A stretch of DNA of 64,000 bases from Haloarcula sp. CBA1129 (GTDB taxonomy: Archaea; Halobacteriota; Halobacteria; Halobacteriales; Haloarculaceae): positions 2,232,001-2,296,000 of the forward strand of contig NZ_RKSM01000001.1 of the NCBI RefSeq assembly GCF_008729015.1, given 5' to 3'. Position numbers and translations under genes: made by a program. Shown piece by piece: positions 50,091 to 61,220 of this stretch. Numbering within the stretch: position 1 is the first letter of the stretch; each line of letters starts with the position of its first letter. Below the pieces are notes generated by a model. That model was not told the DNA's origin and did not search any database. It was given only the letters and a program-made list of their open reading frames with translations.

Positions 50091-50123
50091 CGACGACGAC
50101 ACGCAGCGCCGATACCGGCGTTT

Positions 50124-52043
50124 TCACAGCGGCCAGACGACCGATACCGAGAGCGTCGTGACCACGCACAGAAGCAACTGGAGCGGCGCGCCGACGCGCG
50201 CGAAGTCGGTGAAGCGGTAGCCGCCGGGGCCGTACACCATCAGGTTCGTCTGGTAGCCGATGGGCGTCAGGAACGCCGTCGCGACCGCAAAGGTCACGAC
50301 CGCGAGGAACGGGAACCCGGCGACGCCGATTTCGGCGGCGGTGGCGACGGCAATCGGAATCATCAACACGACGGTCGCGGCCGGGGTGATGACGCTGGCG
50401 AGGACGGCCGTCAGGAGATACACCAGCGCCAGCAGCGCGAGCGGCGGGAGGACGCCGGCGGCGTCGACGAGGAGCGCGCCGACGAACGCGGCCCCGCCAG
50501 TGGCCTGCATCGCCTGCCCCAGCGGGAGCAGGCCGGCGAGCAGGAACACGACGTTCCAGCTCACCGCGTCGTAGGCCTTCGACGCGCTCAGCGTGCCGGT
50601 CGCGACTGTGGCGACGACGCCGCCCAGCGCGGCGATGTAGATGGGGAGCAGGTCCAGCGCCGCGAGCGCGATGACGGCGAGCAGGGTCGCGAGCGGGACC
50701 GCCGCCGAGGCGTCGAGCGACGCCGTCGTCCCGCCGTCGAGCGCGTCGAACAGTTCCGGCGGCCCTTCAGTCAGGACCAAGTAGCCCTCGTCTTGGAGGT
50801 GACCCACCTCGTCGACGGGCGTCTGGAGCAAGAGCAGGTCGCCGCGGGAGAGTTCGACCGCTTCGAGGTTGTCGTGGATGATTTCGTCACCCCGACGAAC
50901 AGCGAGGACTGTCACGTCGAACCGGCTGCGCAGTTGCACGTCGGCAAGGGTTCGCCCGCGGAGCCGCGACTCCCCGTCGATGACAGCCTCGGCGAGGACA
51001 CCCGGATGGTCACCCGCTGCTAAGAGGTCCGCCGTGACGGACTCGCGAGCGAGGTTCCGCAGGTCGAACGTCTGCGCGAACTGATTGACCGCCTGACGGT
51101 TGCCGCGGACCGTCAGCACGTCCCCGGGTTCAAGCGGCCGGTCGGTGGCCGTAGCGAAGAACGATTCGCCGTTGCGGTCGATCTGGAGCACGTCGATATC
51201 GAGCGGGTCGCTCGCGGCGAGGACCTGTTCGACGGTCGCGTCGGTCGGCAGTGACTCCCCCGCGCCGACCGCCTCGGCCACGTCGTCAGCGACGCCGCCT
51301 TCGAGCGCCTCCTGAACCGTCAATCCGATCAGCGGCGACGCCTCGCGGACTCGTAACTGCGCCAGATGTCGGTCCATGTCGAACTCCTCCGTGAAGTCGG
51401 CCGCGGGGTGAATCCGTTCGGGGACGAGTGCCCGGCCAACGGTCAGCAGGTAGGCCACACCGACGACGAGGATGACGATTCCGACGGGCGTCAGCGTGAA
51501 CATCGAGAACGAACGGTCGAGCAACTGCGCCGAGAGGTCGCTGGCGAGTAAGTTCGTTGACGTCCCGACCAGCGTGAGCGTCCCGCCGAGCATCGCGGCG
51601 AAGGAGAGCGGCAACAGCAGGTTCGACGGGGAGATGCCGTACCGGTCCGAGAGCCCGGTGACGAGCGGGATGAAGACGGCGACTACCGGCGTGTTGTTGA
51701 CGAACCCCGCGCTGACGCCCGTCGTGCCGACGATGGCGGTCAGCAAGCGCCGTTCGTCCCCACCCGTCAGCGCCGCCAACTTCCCGGCCAGCCAGTCGAC
51801 GACGCCCGCGGACTCGACGCCGGCGCTGAGGATGTACATCGCGACAATTGTGACGACCGCCGGGCTGGCGAACCCCTCGATGGCCGTCCGGGCCGGGACG
51901 CCGGTGTACGGTTCGAGAACGACCAGTGCGACGAGGACTGCGACGGCCGTTATGTCCGGCGGCAGCCACTCGGTGACGAACAGCGTCAGGGCGGCGGCGA
52001 CGAGCGCGAACACCACGAGCGCGCCCGTCGAGAGCGGGGGCAT
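50124..52043 (-). CDS. SLC13/ArsB-type anion permease with two TrkA-C domains
   Basis: 639 residues. N-terminal helices (about 1-200) and C-terminal helices (about 455-639) enclose two RCK_C/TrkA-C domains (about residues 215-300 and 360-430). Motifs such as GFVNNTPVVAVFIPLV near residue 110 and ITPAATVVLMIPIA near the end match the ion-transporter core. It imports or exports a divalent anion (sulfate, dicarboxylate or similar) with Na+ or H+. The RCK domains may gate it by nucleotide binding. Confidence 0.85.
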   Translation of the reverse strand: MPPLSTGALVVFALVAAALTLFVTEWLPPDITAVAVLVALVVLEPYTGVPARTAIEGFASPAVVTIVAMYILSAGVESAGVVDWLAGKLAALTGGDERRLLTAIVGTTGVSAGFVNNTPVVAVFIPLVTGLSDRYGISPSNLLLPLSFAAMLGGTLTLVGTSTNLLASDLSAQLLDRSFSMFTLTPVGIVILVVGVAYLLTVGRALVPERIHPAADFTEEFDMDRHLAQLRVREASPLIGLTVQEALEGGVADDVAEAVGAGESLPTDATVEQVLAASDPLDIDVLQIDRNGESFFATATDRPLEPGDVLTVRGNRQAVNQFAQTFDLRNLARESVTADLLAAGDHPGVLAEAVIDGESRLRGRTLADVQLRSRFDVTVLAVRRGDEIIHDNLEAVELSRGDLLLLQTPVDEVGHLQDEGYLVLTEGPPELFDALDGGTTASLDASAAVPLATLLAVIALAALDLLPIYIAALGGVVATVATGTLSASKAYDAVSWNVVFLLAGLLPLGQAMQATGGAAFVGALLVDAAGVLPPLALLALVYLLTAVLASVITPAATVVLMIPIAVATAAEIGVAGFPFLAVVTFAVATAFLTPIGYQTNLMVYGPGGYRFTDFARVGAPLQLLLCVVTTLSVSVVWPL

Positions 52044-52106
52044 ACCACGTCTCTCGGCGGACGGCGATAAAAACGTCCGGGAATCGCCGGTCAGCGGTCG
52101 ATGCGT

Positions 52107-53009
52107 TCACTCCGGCGTCGGCTCGTATCCCGGACCGACCCGGAGCGTCAGCGCTGTCTCACGCACTGACAGCGGCAGCGTTTCGTGCGTGCTGAGTTCG
52201 CCATCGCGGCTGAACGTGATGGGCTCGCCGTGGCCGTCGACAGTGATCTCATCGGCCCGGACGTGAGTCACCCCGTCGGTGTCCAGCGCCAGCAGTCGCT
52301 GGCCGATGGCCTCCGCGACGAGGTTCCCCGTTGGCATCTGTTCGACGATGGCCACGTCCAGCAGGCCGTCCTCCATGTTTGCCTGTCCGCCTTCGGCGAC
52401 GAACTTTCGGGCGTTGCCCACCAGTAGACAGGCGGCCTCACCCGACCACGTGAACGGGCCGTCCTCGCCGACGGCCTCGATGGTGATGTCGAGCCCGTCG
52501 AAGCGGAGCGCCTCCTGTGCCCCGGTAAGCAGAAACGCAAGTGTCCCGAACCGCTCTTTGAGTTCGCCGGAGGTCGAGACGCTGGCGTCGGCGGGGAGCC
52601 CGGCGATACAAGAGACGAGGAACGGTTCGTCGCCGGCCATTCCGACATCCACGGTCCGCTTCTCCCCGGTGTCGGCGATTTCGATGCCGTGTTCGATGTC
52701 ACCGACGCCGATGGTCCCCGCGAGGAGGTTCGCGGTCCCGGCCGGGATGACGCTCAGTGTCACTGAATCGAGGTGGCCGGCAGCATCGAGGCCGCGGGCC
52801 ACCTCGTTTATCGTCCCGTCACCGCCACAGACGGCGACCTCAGAGGCCTCGGCCCGACCGGCCTCGCGGCCGAGTTCGACCGCATCGCCCGCCGTCTCGG
52901 TTTCGGACACCTCGAACCCACGGGCCTCCATCAGCCGCGGGACGTAGTCGGCGTGCTCGCCGTTGCCGCTGGCGGGGTTGAGGATGCACCGACGCGAACC
53001 AATCTGCAT
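52107..53009 (-). CDS. Diacylglycerol kinase-family lipid kinase
   Basis: 300 residues. The nucleotide-binding block AVCGGDGTINEVARGL (GGDGT, about residue 60) and IPAGTANLLAGTIG are the DAGK_cat signature. The C-terminal beta-sandwich is conserved (FEFSRDGEL-like TFSRDGELS). It phosphorylates a membrane lipid or a sphingosine/isoprenoid-type alcohol with ATP. The start ATG 53009 (MQIGSRRCILNPASGNGEH) is standard for the family. Confidence 0.88.
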   Translation of the reverse strand: MQIGSRRCILNPASGNGEHADYVPRLMEARGFEVSETETAGDAVELGREAGRAEASEVAVCGGDGTINEVARGLDAAGHLDSVTLSVIPAGTANLLAGTIGVGDIEHGIEIADTGEKRTVDVGMAGDEPFLVSCIAGLPADASVSTSGELKERFGTLAFLLTGAQEALRFDGLDITIEAVGEDGPFTWSGEAACLLVGNARKFVAEGGQANMEDGLLDVAIVEQMPTGNLVAEAIGQRLLALDTDGVTHVRADEITVDGHGEPITFSRDGELSTHETLPLSVRETALTLRVGPGYEPTPE

Positions 53010-53060
53010 GGTACTATCGAATTCAGACCGGCACTTATACCGTGGTGATGTGGCACGGCA

Positions 53061-54101
53061 TCACTCCCAGTCGACGTCGACGCTCCGGTCCGTCTCGCGG
53101 AGGATGAACGGGCCGATGGCGAGCGTTCGTTTGGTTATTGTGACGATGCGAAGGACGTACGAGATCAGGACTGTAAATGGCAGCAGCGATGCTGTCGTCG
53201 TCACTGCGAGGAGCCACAACACGTCGGGGACACCGGCCGTGACGCCGACGAAACCCTGCACATCGAGGAACAGCAACGAGGTGATTGCGACGGTAAGTGC
53301 CGGGATAGCGACGTACAGCAGCGTTCGAGAGAGGGCCGACAGTTCCCATTGGAAGTACAGCGTTTTGAAGTGTTCTCGGGCTGGGCCGAACAGTTCGAGC
53401 GTCTCGACGAGGTCCGCAAGCGAGTCGTCGATGTCATCAGTGAGTTCGTCGGCGTAGGCCTCGCGGATGCGCCGACCGATGTACAGCTTCCAAGAGTAGT
53501 TGTAGTTCAACGCGGCCTTGAGGACATCGAACTCGCCGAAGGTCCCGCCTTCGAGCTGGCCAGTGACCCCGTCGGCGTTGCTCCGAACGTCGTCCAGATA
53601 GGTCGACAGCAGCGCCGTCAGGTCATCATCAAGCGTAGTCGCGTCGACGGTGTCTTGAATCGTCTCAGCCTGTTCGGCAGTCCCGCGGACCAGCGACCGG
53701 AGAAACGCCGAGGGCTCTGCCGGACTGACTGGCGTGTCGACGGCCTTAGCAACGTCGGCGCGGAACTGCATCGACCCGTCCATCCGCTCGCGCTGATCAC
53801 CGACAGCACCGAGTTCCTGTGACAGGACGAGCTGGTTCAGTGTCAGGACCAAGGTAACGGCGGTTATCGTCCCCGTGATCAGCGCCTGAAACAGCGTTTC
53901 AACGGGGTCGCCGCGAGTCAGCAGCGTCAGGGCCGGTGTGGGGTGTAAGAGCCCGACCGCCAGAATTCCACAGAACAGGACGGCAGAGAGCAGGCCGGTG
54001 ACGAGCCAGCGGTTCGCATCGAGGAGAAACCAGAGGAGTCGAGTGTCACCGGCGGCGCGCTCCCGCATGGTGTCGCTCGACTCCCCGCTGTCGGCGGTCA
54101 T
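53061..54101 (-). CDS. Four-helix membrane protein with large soluble loop
   Basis: 346 residues. Two hydrophobic helices are near residues 35-55 and 70-90 and two near 258-285 and 290-312, with a soluble helical loop of about 160 residues between them (RERMDGSMQFRADVAKAVDT, then YNYSWKLYIGRRIREAYADEL). This plan is reminiscent of haloarchaeal membrane proteins without a named function. It is 52 bases from the DAGK gene, same strand, with no overlap. Confidence 0.65.
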   Translation of the reverse strand: MTADSGESSDTMRERAAGDTRLLWFLLDANRWLVTGLLSAVLFCGILAVGLLHPTPALTLLTRGDPVETLFQALITGTITAVTLVLTLNQLVLSQELGAVGDQRERMDGSMQFRADVAKAVDTPVSPAEPSAFLRSLVRGTAEQAETIQDTVDATTLDDDLTALLSTYLDDVRSNADGVTGQLEGGTFGEFDVLKAALNYNYSWKLYIGRRIREAYADELTDDIDDSLADLVETLELFGPAREHFKTLYFQWELSALSRTLLYVAIPALTVAITSLLFLDVQGFVGVTAGVPDVLWLLAVTTTASLLPFTVLISYVLRIVTITKRTLAIGPFILRETDRSVDVDWE

Positions 54102-54193
54102 ACAGGTCGGCTCGCCCGCCGGGGATAAAAGGGCGCGCCCGGGACGCGCTGAGAGTCGATGGATGGTCAGCGAGAATCAGTCGTGAGCAGCGA

Positions 54194-56122
<1,929 letters not shown>

Positions 56123-56180
56123 ATCCGAGGATACGACGGCGGCCGGGGATAAGTGTATTGAGACGCGGGCGGCGCTGGCG

Positions 56181-56747
56181 TTACTCTGGCAACAGCGGGT
56201 CCGAGTCCTCGTCGAAAGTGTCGACCGCTGGCGGGTCAGACTGGGCTGGCGGCCGTGCTGCGCTTGCCCGTTCCAGCGATGAGAGCGTCAGTTCTTCCTC
56301 TCCTTCAAGCATGGTAAGCCGGTCCATGACGGTGACCGTCTCTCCGTCGGCCGTGTGCGGAGTCACGCACCTGAGCTCCGACCCGTCGTACTCGGCTAAT
56401 AGTTGGACCGGGAACACGAGCGCCCGGTACTGCTCCCCCGACATCTCAGAGTCAACTGACCGGACCTGAAACGCGGGTTCGAGTGAACAGTTGTTGCGTT
56501 TCGCCCACTCCTGAAAGACGCTGACTCGGTTGAGCGCGAAGAGCCCGAGTTCGGTCCGTGCCTCCGCTGGCGTAGACGGTATCTGCCGACCGATGACCTG
56601 AACAGTGACATCTGACAGAACGTCGGTGTCCGACAGCCCCTGAAGCCGGTCGATGACCGCAGCCTGTTGCTGCGTGTGCCCGTCGGGCAGGAGTGAACGA
56701 ACGTACAGTTCTGCCCGTGTGTCGTCTGGCTGCGTGCTCCCCTGCAT
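56181..56747 (-). CDS. HTH-like haloarchaeal protein of unknown function
   Basis: 188 residues. Residues about 10-90 ([26 protein letters not shown], then [29 protein letters not shown]) form a helical domain found in haloarchaea and often described as HTH-containing. The C-terminal part is acidic and probably disordered. ATG 56747 is chosen because the conserved part starts at [18 protein letters not shown]. The gene converges on thrS; no partner is obvious. Confidence 0.65.
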   Translation of the reverse strand: MQGSTQPDDTRAELYVRSLLPDGHTQQQAAVIDRLQGLSDTDVLSDVTVQVIGRQIPSTPAEARTELGLFALNRVSVFQEWAKRNNCSLEPAFQVRSVDSEMSGEQYRALVFPVQLLAEYDGSELRCVTPHTADGETVTVMDRLTMLEGEEELTLSSLERASAARPPAQSDPPAVDTFDEDSDPLLPE

Positions 56748-56929
56748 CGTATAGGAATGAATGGGTAGCGACCGGCAAAAGTATTCCTGTTGACAATTAA
56801 TGGTTAGAGCGATTATACACTGAACGACGGAAGCTGAATCATACGGTTTCGCCATCGGTTGGACAGTCACGGACCGTGTTAGCGTGATAGGGAGTACTAT
56901 GTGGGCACAGTTCGCATGAGAAGCCGCAT

Positions 56930-57361
56930 ATGTACGATTCGGTGCTCGTAGCTACGGACGGCAGTTCGGGAACGACGGAGACGCTCGCACACGCCACCTC
57001 CATCGCGCGCGACAACGACGCGACCCTCCACGGCCTGTACGTCGTGGACAAACGGCTGTACGTCGCGGCCGACAAGTCCAATCAGGACGAAGTGCGCCAG
57101 TCGCTGGAGGAAGAGGGTGAGGTCGCGCTCGATGACATCGCCGTCGGCGGCGAGGAGGCCGGTGTCGAAGTCGTCACGAACATGGAAGAGGGCATCCCCC
57201 ACAAAACGATCACTGACTACGCCGAACAGGAAGACATCGACCTCATCGTGATGGGAACCCACGGCCGCACCGGACGGGATCGGGTCGCAAATCTCGGGAG
57301 CGTCACCGAGCGGGTCGTCCAGAGCGCGCCCGTCCCTGTCCTCGTAGTCCACATCGAATAG
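56930..57361 (+). CDS. Universal stress protein UspA family (second)
   Basis: 143 residues, intact Usp: MYDSVLVATDGSSGTTETLAHA at the start, and the ATP loop VMGTHGRTGRDRVANLGSVTERVVQSAPVPVLVV (GxxG-9x-GS pattern) at about residues 108-138. It differs from the Usp at 19419 and from the fragment at 19019. Its promoter should lie in the 182 bases upstream, where the HTH-like gene points the other way. Confidence 0.9.
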   Translation: MYDSVLVATDGSSGTTETLAHATSIARDNDATLHGLYVVDKRLYVAADKSNQDEVRQSLEEEGEVALDDIAVGGEEAGVEVVTNMEEGIPHKTITDYAEQEDIDLIVMGTHGRTGRDRVANLGSVTERVVQSAPVPVLVVHIE

Positions 57362-57458
57362 CTCAGGTGGGGCTGGCAGCCGCTCGACAGCGAGCAGACC
57401 TCCAGTAACCCCCCGTTCTGACCGGTATCTTTTCGAGCCGCCGACACGATGGAGCAGT

Positions 57459-57971
57459 ATGGACAGCCGAGAGTACGCCTTCGAAGGAGCCACGCCGGAC
57501 ATCAACGGATACGCCCACGTCAGCCGCGAGGCGACGCTTGTGGGCGATGTCACCGTCGGCCCGAACGCGAACGTCTGGCCCGGCGTCGTGCTGCGCGGTG
57601 ACGTGGCACCCGTCGAAGTGGGCCGTGAATCGGCAATCGGCGACGGGGCGATCGTCCACGCCTCGACGGTCGGCGAGAAAGTGATGGTCGGCCACGGGGC
57701 CGTCCTCAACGACGCCCATGTGCGCGACGGGGCGCTCGTTGGCTTCAACTCGACGGTCAGCGACGCCACCATCGGCGAGGGCTCCATCGTCGCGATGGGA
57801 ACAGTCGTTCCGCCGGGCTACGAGGTGCCTGCGGAGTCGTTCGTCCGCGGAAGCCCGGCCACGGTGACGCCACTATCCGAGACGACTATTGATCCCAACG
57901 AGGTGTTCGAGGCGTTCAGCTCCGGCGATTACGCCAATCTCGCAGCCCGCCACGAGGACCTGTTCGAGTAA
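57459..57971 (+). CDS. Gamma carbonic anhydrase-like hexapeptide protein
   Basis: 170 residues. The left-handed beta-helix repeats (HVSREATLVGDVTVGPNANVWPGVVLRGDVAPVEVGRESAIGDGAIVHA) are characteristic. The first histidine is in IVHAST and the second in VGHGAVLNDAHV. The third metal-histidine position (LHG in most relatives) reads LND, with the next His two residues on. Active gamma-CA hydrates CO2 with a metal; activity here is not certain. It forms trimers in the cytoplasm. Confidence 0.85.
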   Translation: MDSREYAFEGATPDINGYAHVSREATLVGDVTVGPNANVWPGVVLRGDVAPVEVGRESAIGDGAIVHASTVGEKVMVGHGAVLNDAHVRDGALVGFNSTVSDATIGEGSIVAMGTVVPPGYEVPAESFVRGSPATVTPLSETTIDPNEVFEAFSSGDYANLAARHEDLFE

Positions 57972-58039
57972 CGCACAGTATCAGATCTGCGAACGAACGA
58001 CGGGTCACTTATAGTGGAAGAACCCACACAGTACCGAGC

Positions 58040-59950
58040 ATGGACGATATCGTCGACCTGGTGACCCGGTCGCTCGCTGACGAGACTGCCGCTGAGTTCA
58101 CCGAGCGGGTCGACGAACAGGCGATGCAGCTCCGGAGAGCCATCGAGGCCGGGGAGTTCGACAACGAAGCGTTCTCCGTCGGCCTAGAAGTCGAGCTGTA
58201 CGCCATCAACGCTGAACCGGACCCGCCCGAACCGGACGAGGAGGAAGACAGCGAGGCAGTCGCCGAAGAGAACCTCGACGACGACCTGAGTAGCTCGGGG
58301 GACGGGGCTTGGAGCGGGTCGCTCGAAGCGCCGGCTGAACCGGAGGGCGGTGGTGGGGCGTCGCTCGAACCCAGCGGTGGAAACGACGCGTCGCTAGAAC
58401 CGGACGATGGCGACCCGCTGGAAGCCGCCGACGAACCCGCGGATTCGTTCGGCCCCGGAGAAGGGCCGTCGCTCGACATCGATCCGGACAGCCCGCTGGC
58501 CGAGGACGAACCCGAGACGCCCGAAGACGAGGCCGAACCGGCCGTCGAGTCGTCAGTCGAGGAGGAAGCAGACGACGAGCCGTACATGGACCCCGAGGAC
58601 TGGGACGGGCGACTGACCCGCCTGCCCGACGCGGTGTTCGAGGGCGAGGCCAACAAGGAGCTGGGCCTGCACAACGCCGAAGTCAACACCGAACCGAACA
58701 GCTTCGACCAGACCGGGATGGAAGTCCAGACGACGGCGGTGGAGATGCAGACGAAACAGGCCCGCCAGCAGGCGAGCAAGCACAACTGCGAACTCGTGCT
58801 GGACGCGATGTGGACCATCCCCCCCGAGGAGGGTAGCGAGCAGTACCTCTCGGCACACGAGACCCGCGACGGGGTCGTCCTCGCGGACAACATGCGACAG
58901 GCCCCCAGATACGTGGCGCTGGACAACGAGGCGCTGGACCGCGCCGGCGGCGACATCGACTTCGACGTGCCGGGCTACAGCGGGCCGTTTCCGACGATCC
59001 TGTTCGAGTCGCTGGCCACCTCGATTCAGCCCCACCTCCAGATTCCCGACGCCGAGGCGTTCCCCGAGTACTACAACGCCGCGATACGGACGCTTGGCCC
59101 GCTGCTCGCGCTGTCGGTGAACTCGCCGTTCCTGCCGGCGGACATGTACGACGACACCGACGGCGAGTGGCTCTGTGCCAACACGCACCACGAACTCCGA
59201 ATCGCGGCCTTCGAGCAGTCGGTCAACACAAGCGAAAATCCGAAAGTTCGGGTCCCCCGGGACCTCGACAGCACGACGGACGTGGTCGGCCGCGTCGCTA
59301 GCGACGACCTGTTCGCCCCGTTCCTCCGGGAGTTTCTGCACGACGACGACCGGGCAGCGTTCGAAGACGAGTTCTGGGAGTTCGACCACAAGCGCGGGAC
59401 GTACTGGCGATGGCTCCGCTGTGTCGTCGGCGGCGCACCCGTCGACGGCGCAAGCACTGAAAAGTCGCTGCGCATCGAGTACCGCCCGCTCCCGACCCAG
59501 CCCCACGTCACGGACATGATCGGGCTGCAGGCGCTGACAGTCGGCCTTATCCGCGGGCTGGTCGTCGCCGACCACCCTGTCGCGGAACTGCCTTGGCAGG
59601 AGGCTCGACGGAGCTTCTACAACGCCGCAGCGGACGGCTCGGACGCCGACCTCTCGTGGGTGACAGCGCAGGGCGAGCGGACGGCCGACCACGATGAAAT
59701 CTACGACGAGATTTTCCAGTACGCCCGTCTGGGGCTGGCCGAGCAGGATGTGCCGGAGGCTCGTATCGACGAGTATCTCGAGCCGATTGAAGACAGATAC
59801 GACGCCGGACTGACCCCGAGTGACTGGAAGATTGCCCGCGTCCGCGAGTATCTCGGCGACAGCGACGACCTTTCGACGGCCATCCAGTCGATGCAGCGGG
59901 ACTACATCGAGGCGAGCCGCGAACACCACTCCTTCGTCGAGTGGCTGTAA
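58040..59950 (+). CDS. Large glutamate-cysteine ligase-like protein with acidic insertion
   Basis: 636 residues. The N-terminal FSVGLEVELYAINAEPD (about residue 47) and the block LGLHNAEVNTEPNSFDQTGMEVQTTAVEMQ (about 210) are GCS2-superfamily metal and substrate motifs. Residues about 60-185 are an extremely acidic, Asp/Glu/Ser/Gly-rich insertion without hydrophobic core. The C-terminal half (SFYNAAADGSDADLSWVT and later) belongs to the ligase fold. A second, standard-size GCS2 gene is at 42083. The substrate is unknown; an ATP-dependent amide-bond enzyme is likely. Confidence 0.7.
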   Translation: MDDIVDLVTRSLADETAAEFTERVDEQAMQLRRAIEAGEFDNEAFSVGLEVELYAINAEPDPPEPDEEEDSEAVAEENLDDDLSSSGDGAWSGSLEAPAEPEGGGGASLEPSGGNDASLEPDDGDPLEAADEPADSFGPGEGPSLDIDPDSPLAEDEPETPEDEAEPAVESSVEEEADDEPYMDPEDWDGRLTRLPDAVFEGEANKELGLHNAEVNTEPNSFDQTGMEVQTTAVEMQTKQARQQASKHNCELVLDAMWTIPPEEGSEQYLSAHETRDGVVLADNMRQAPRYVALDNEALDRAGGDIDFDVPGYSGPFPTILFESLATSIQPHLQIPDAEAFPEYYNAAIRTLGPLLALSVNSPFLPADMYDDTDGEWLCANTHHELRIAAFEQSVNTSENPKVRVPRDLDSTTDVVGRVASDDLFAPFLREFLHDDDRAAFEDEFWEFDHKRGTYWRWLRCVVGGAPVDGASTEKSLRIEYRPLPTQPHVTDMIGLQALTVGLIRGLVVADHPVAELPWQEARRSFYNAAADGSDADLSWVTAQGERTADHDEIYDEIFQYARLGLAEQDVPEARIDEYLEPIEDRYDAGLTPSDWKIARVREYLGDSDDLSTAIQSMQRDYIEASREHHSFVEWL

Positions 59951-60035
59951 ACCGCCAGTCCCACCGTGGAGTGGAACCGGGGTTGCCCTGCCGGATGACG
60001 GGTGTTTATTCGAGTGACGCCGTTATATTCCGGTG

Positions 60036-60509
60036 ATGGTATCCACAGGCGACACAGCGCCGGACATCTCGGCGACAATCGCGAACGGTGAGGTAGAGGC
60101 CTTCGAACTGAGCGACCATCTGGGCGACGGGCCGGTCGTGCTCGCCTTCTTCCCGGGCGCGTTCACGCCGCCGTGCTCTAACGAGATGGTGGCCCTGCAG
60201 GAACACCTCGGGGACTTCCACGACGCCGGCGCGACGGTGCTCGGTGTCAGCGCTGACTCGGCGTTCTCGCTGAACTCCTTCCGTGACGAGCACGGTCTGG
60301 AGTTCGACCTGCTCAGCGATATGGGCCGGTCGGCGATTCAGGACTACGGCCTCGAAATCGATATCGAGGACCTCGGGCTGCTCGGCGTCGCGAACCGCGC
60401 CGTGTTCGTTGTCGGCGACGACGGCGAGGTCACCTACAGCTGGGTTGCCGACGACCCGACGAACGAACCCGACTACGAGGCACTGCTGGACGCCGTCGAG
60501 TCGGCGTAA
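60036..60509 (+). CDS. Peroxiredoxin (AhpC/TSA family)
   Basis: 157 residues, thioredoxin fold. The peroxidatic cysteine is in FFPGAFTPPCSNEMVALQEH (about residue 48) and the context VVLAFFPGAFTP is typical of BCP/Prx-type enzymes. No second cysteine is seen in the usual resolving positions, so it is a 1-Cys type or uses an outside thiol. It reduces hydrogen peroxide or organic peroxides in the cytoplasm. ATG 60036 follows an AT-rich GTTATATTCC about 13 bases upstream. Confidence 0.92.
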   Translation: MVSTGDTAPDISATIANGEVEAFELSDHLGDGPVVLAFFPGAFTPPCSNEMVALQEHLGDFHDAGATVLGVSADSAFSLNSFRDEHGLEFDLLSDMGRSAIQDYGLEIDIEDLGLLGVANRAVFVVGDDGEVTYSWVADDPTNEPDYEALLDAVESA

Positions 60510-60569
60510 GCGCGCAGCGTTACCCCGTTCTCACAGTTCTTTCGACATACGAATAGCCAGTCGCGACTG

Positions 60570-61220
60570 CTATATCGAAACGTCGACCGACGTCTCGCCG
60601 TCACCGTCGGAGATGGTGAGTGTCGCTTCTGTGCGGCCGGTCGTCTCGACGTCGACGTGAGACTTGAACGACGTCTTCAGTCCAGTTACTGTGCTGTCCA
60701 TGTTCGCGCCGATATCGGCGCTCGTGTCGATCGCACAGACGCCGATACCGTCGCTCCGCCTGACTTCGGTCAGGAACGTGGAGTTGAGAAAGCGGTACAG
60801 GGATCGGGTGTCGTCGAGTTCGCCGGCAAGCGTCGAACAGAGGAAGATCCCGGTCCGGAATCGGTCGGTGTCCTGCTGTGAGTCGGCGGCGAGCGCCGAG
60901 AACTCCATCCCAATCCCGGTGAGGTCGGCGAGGTCGTCGATTGTCTTGATGTCGTCGCCGCTCGGGCTTCCCGCAGCGGTGAGTATCGACGACCGGTCCC
61001 CGGCACCGCGTTTCGCGCTGTTCAGGGACTGTTTAACCGTACGGCCGCGGCTGTCGGTCGCGAGGACGACACTCCGCTCACCGTCGGCGGGGGCCACGAC
61101 GCGGGCGAACACCGACTCCAGCGCGTCCGTATCGTCGCCCGTCAACAGAACGCTCGTCCCGCCCTCTAGGGGCCCGATTCCGTCGGGCACCTCGAACTCG
61201 GTTCCGGAGAGCGAGCTCAT
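60570..61220 (-). CDS. DUF7504-like haloarchaeal protein
   Basis: 216 residues. An alpha/beta domain with SVLLTGDDTDALESVFARVVAPADGERSVVLATDSRGRTV (about residues 20-60) resembles a degraded RecA/KaiC-like nucleotide-binding core without a full Walker A. This type is common next to haloarchaeal signalling proteins. It overlaps the GAF/receiver gene by 4 bases (ATGA). The function is unknown; it may be the output partner of that sensor. Confidence 0.68.
   Translation of the reverse strand: MSSLSGTEFEVPDGIGPLEGGTSVLLTGDDTDALESVFARVVAPADGERSVVLATDSRGRTVKQSLNSAKRGAGDRSSILTAAGSPSGDDIKTIDDLADLTGIGMEFSALAADSQQDTDRFRTGIFLCSTLAGELDDTRSLYRFLNSTFLTEVRRSDGIGVCAIDTSADIGANMDSTVTGLKTSFKSHVDVETTGRTEATLTISDGDGETSVDVSI

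Noticed and set aside
58553-59929. 458-codon minus-strand frame opposite the GCS-like gene
   Set aside because: Antisense of a real gene, without domain or start context.
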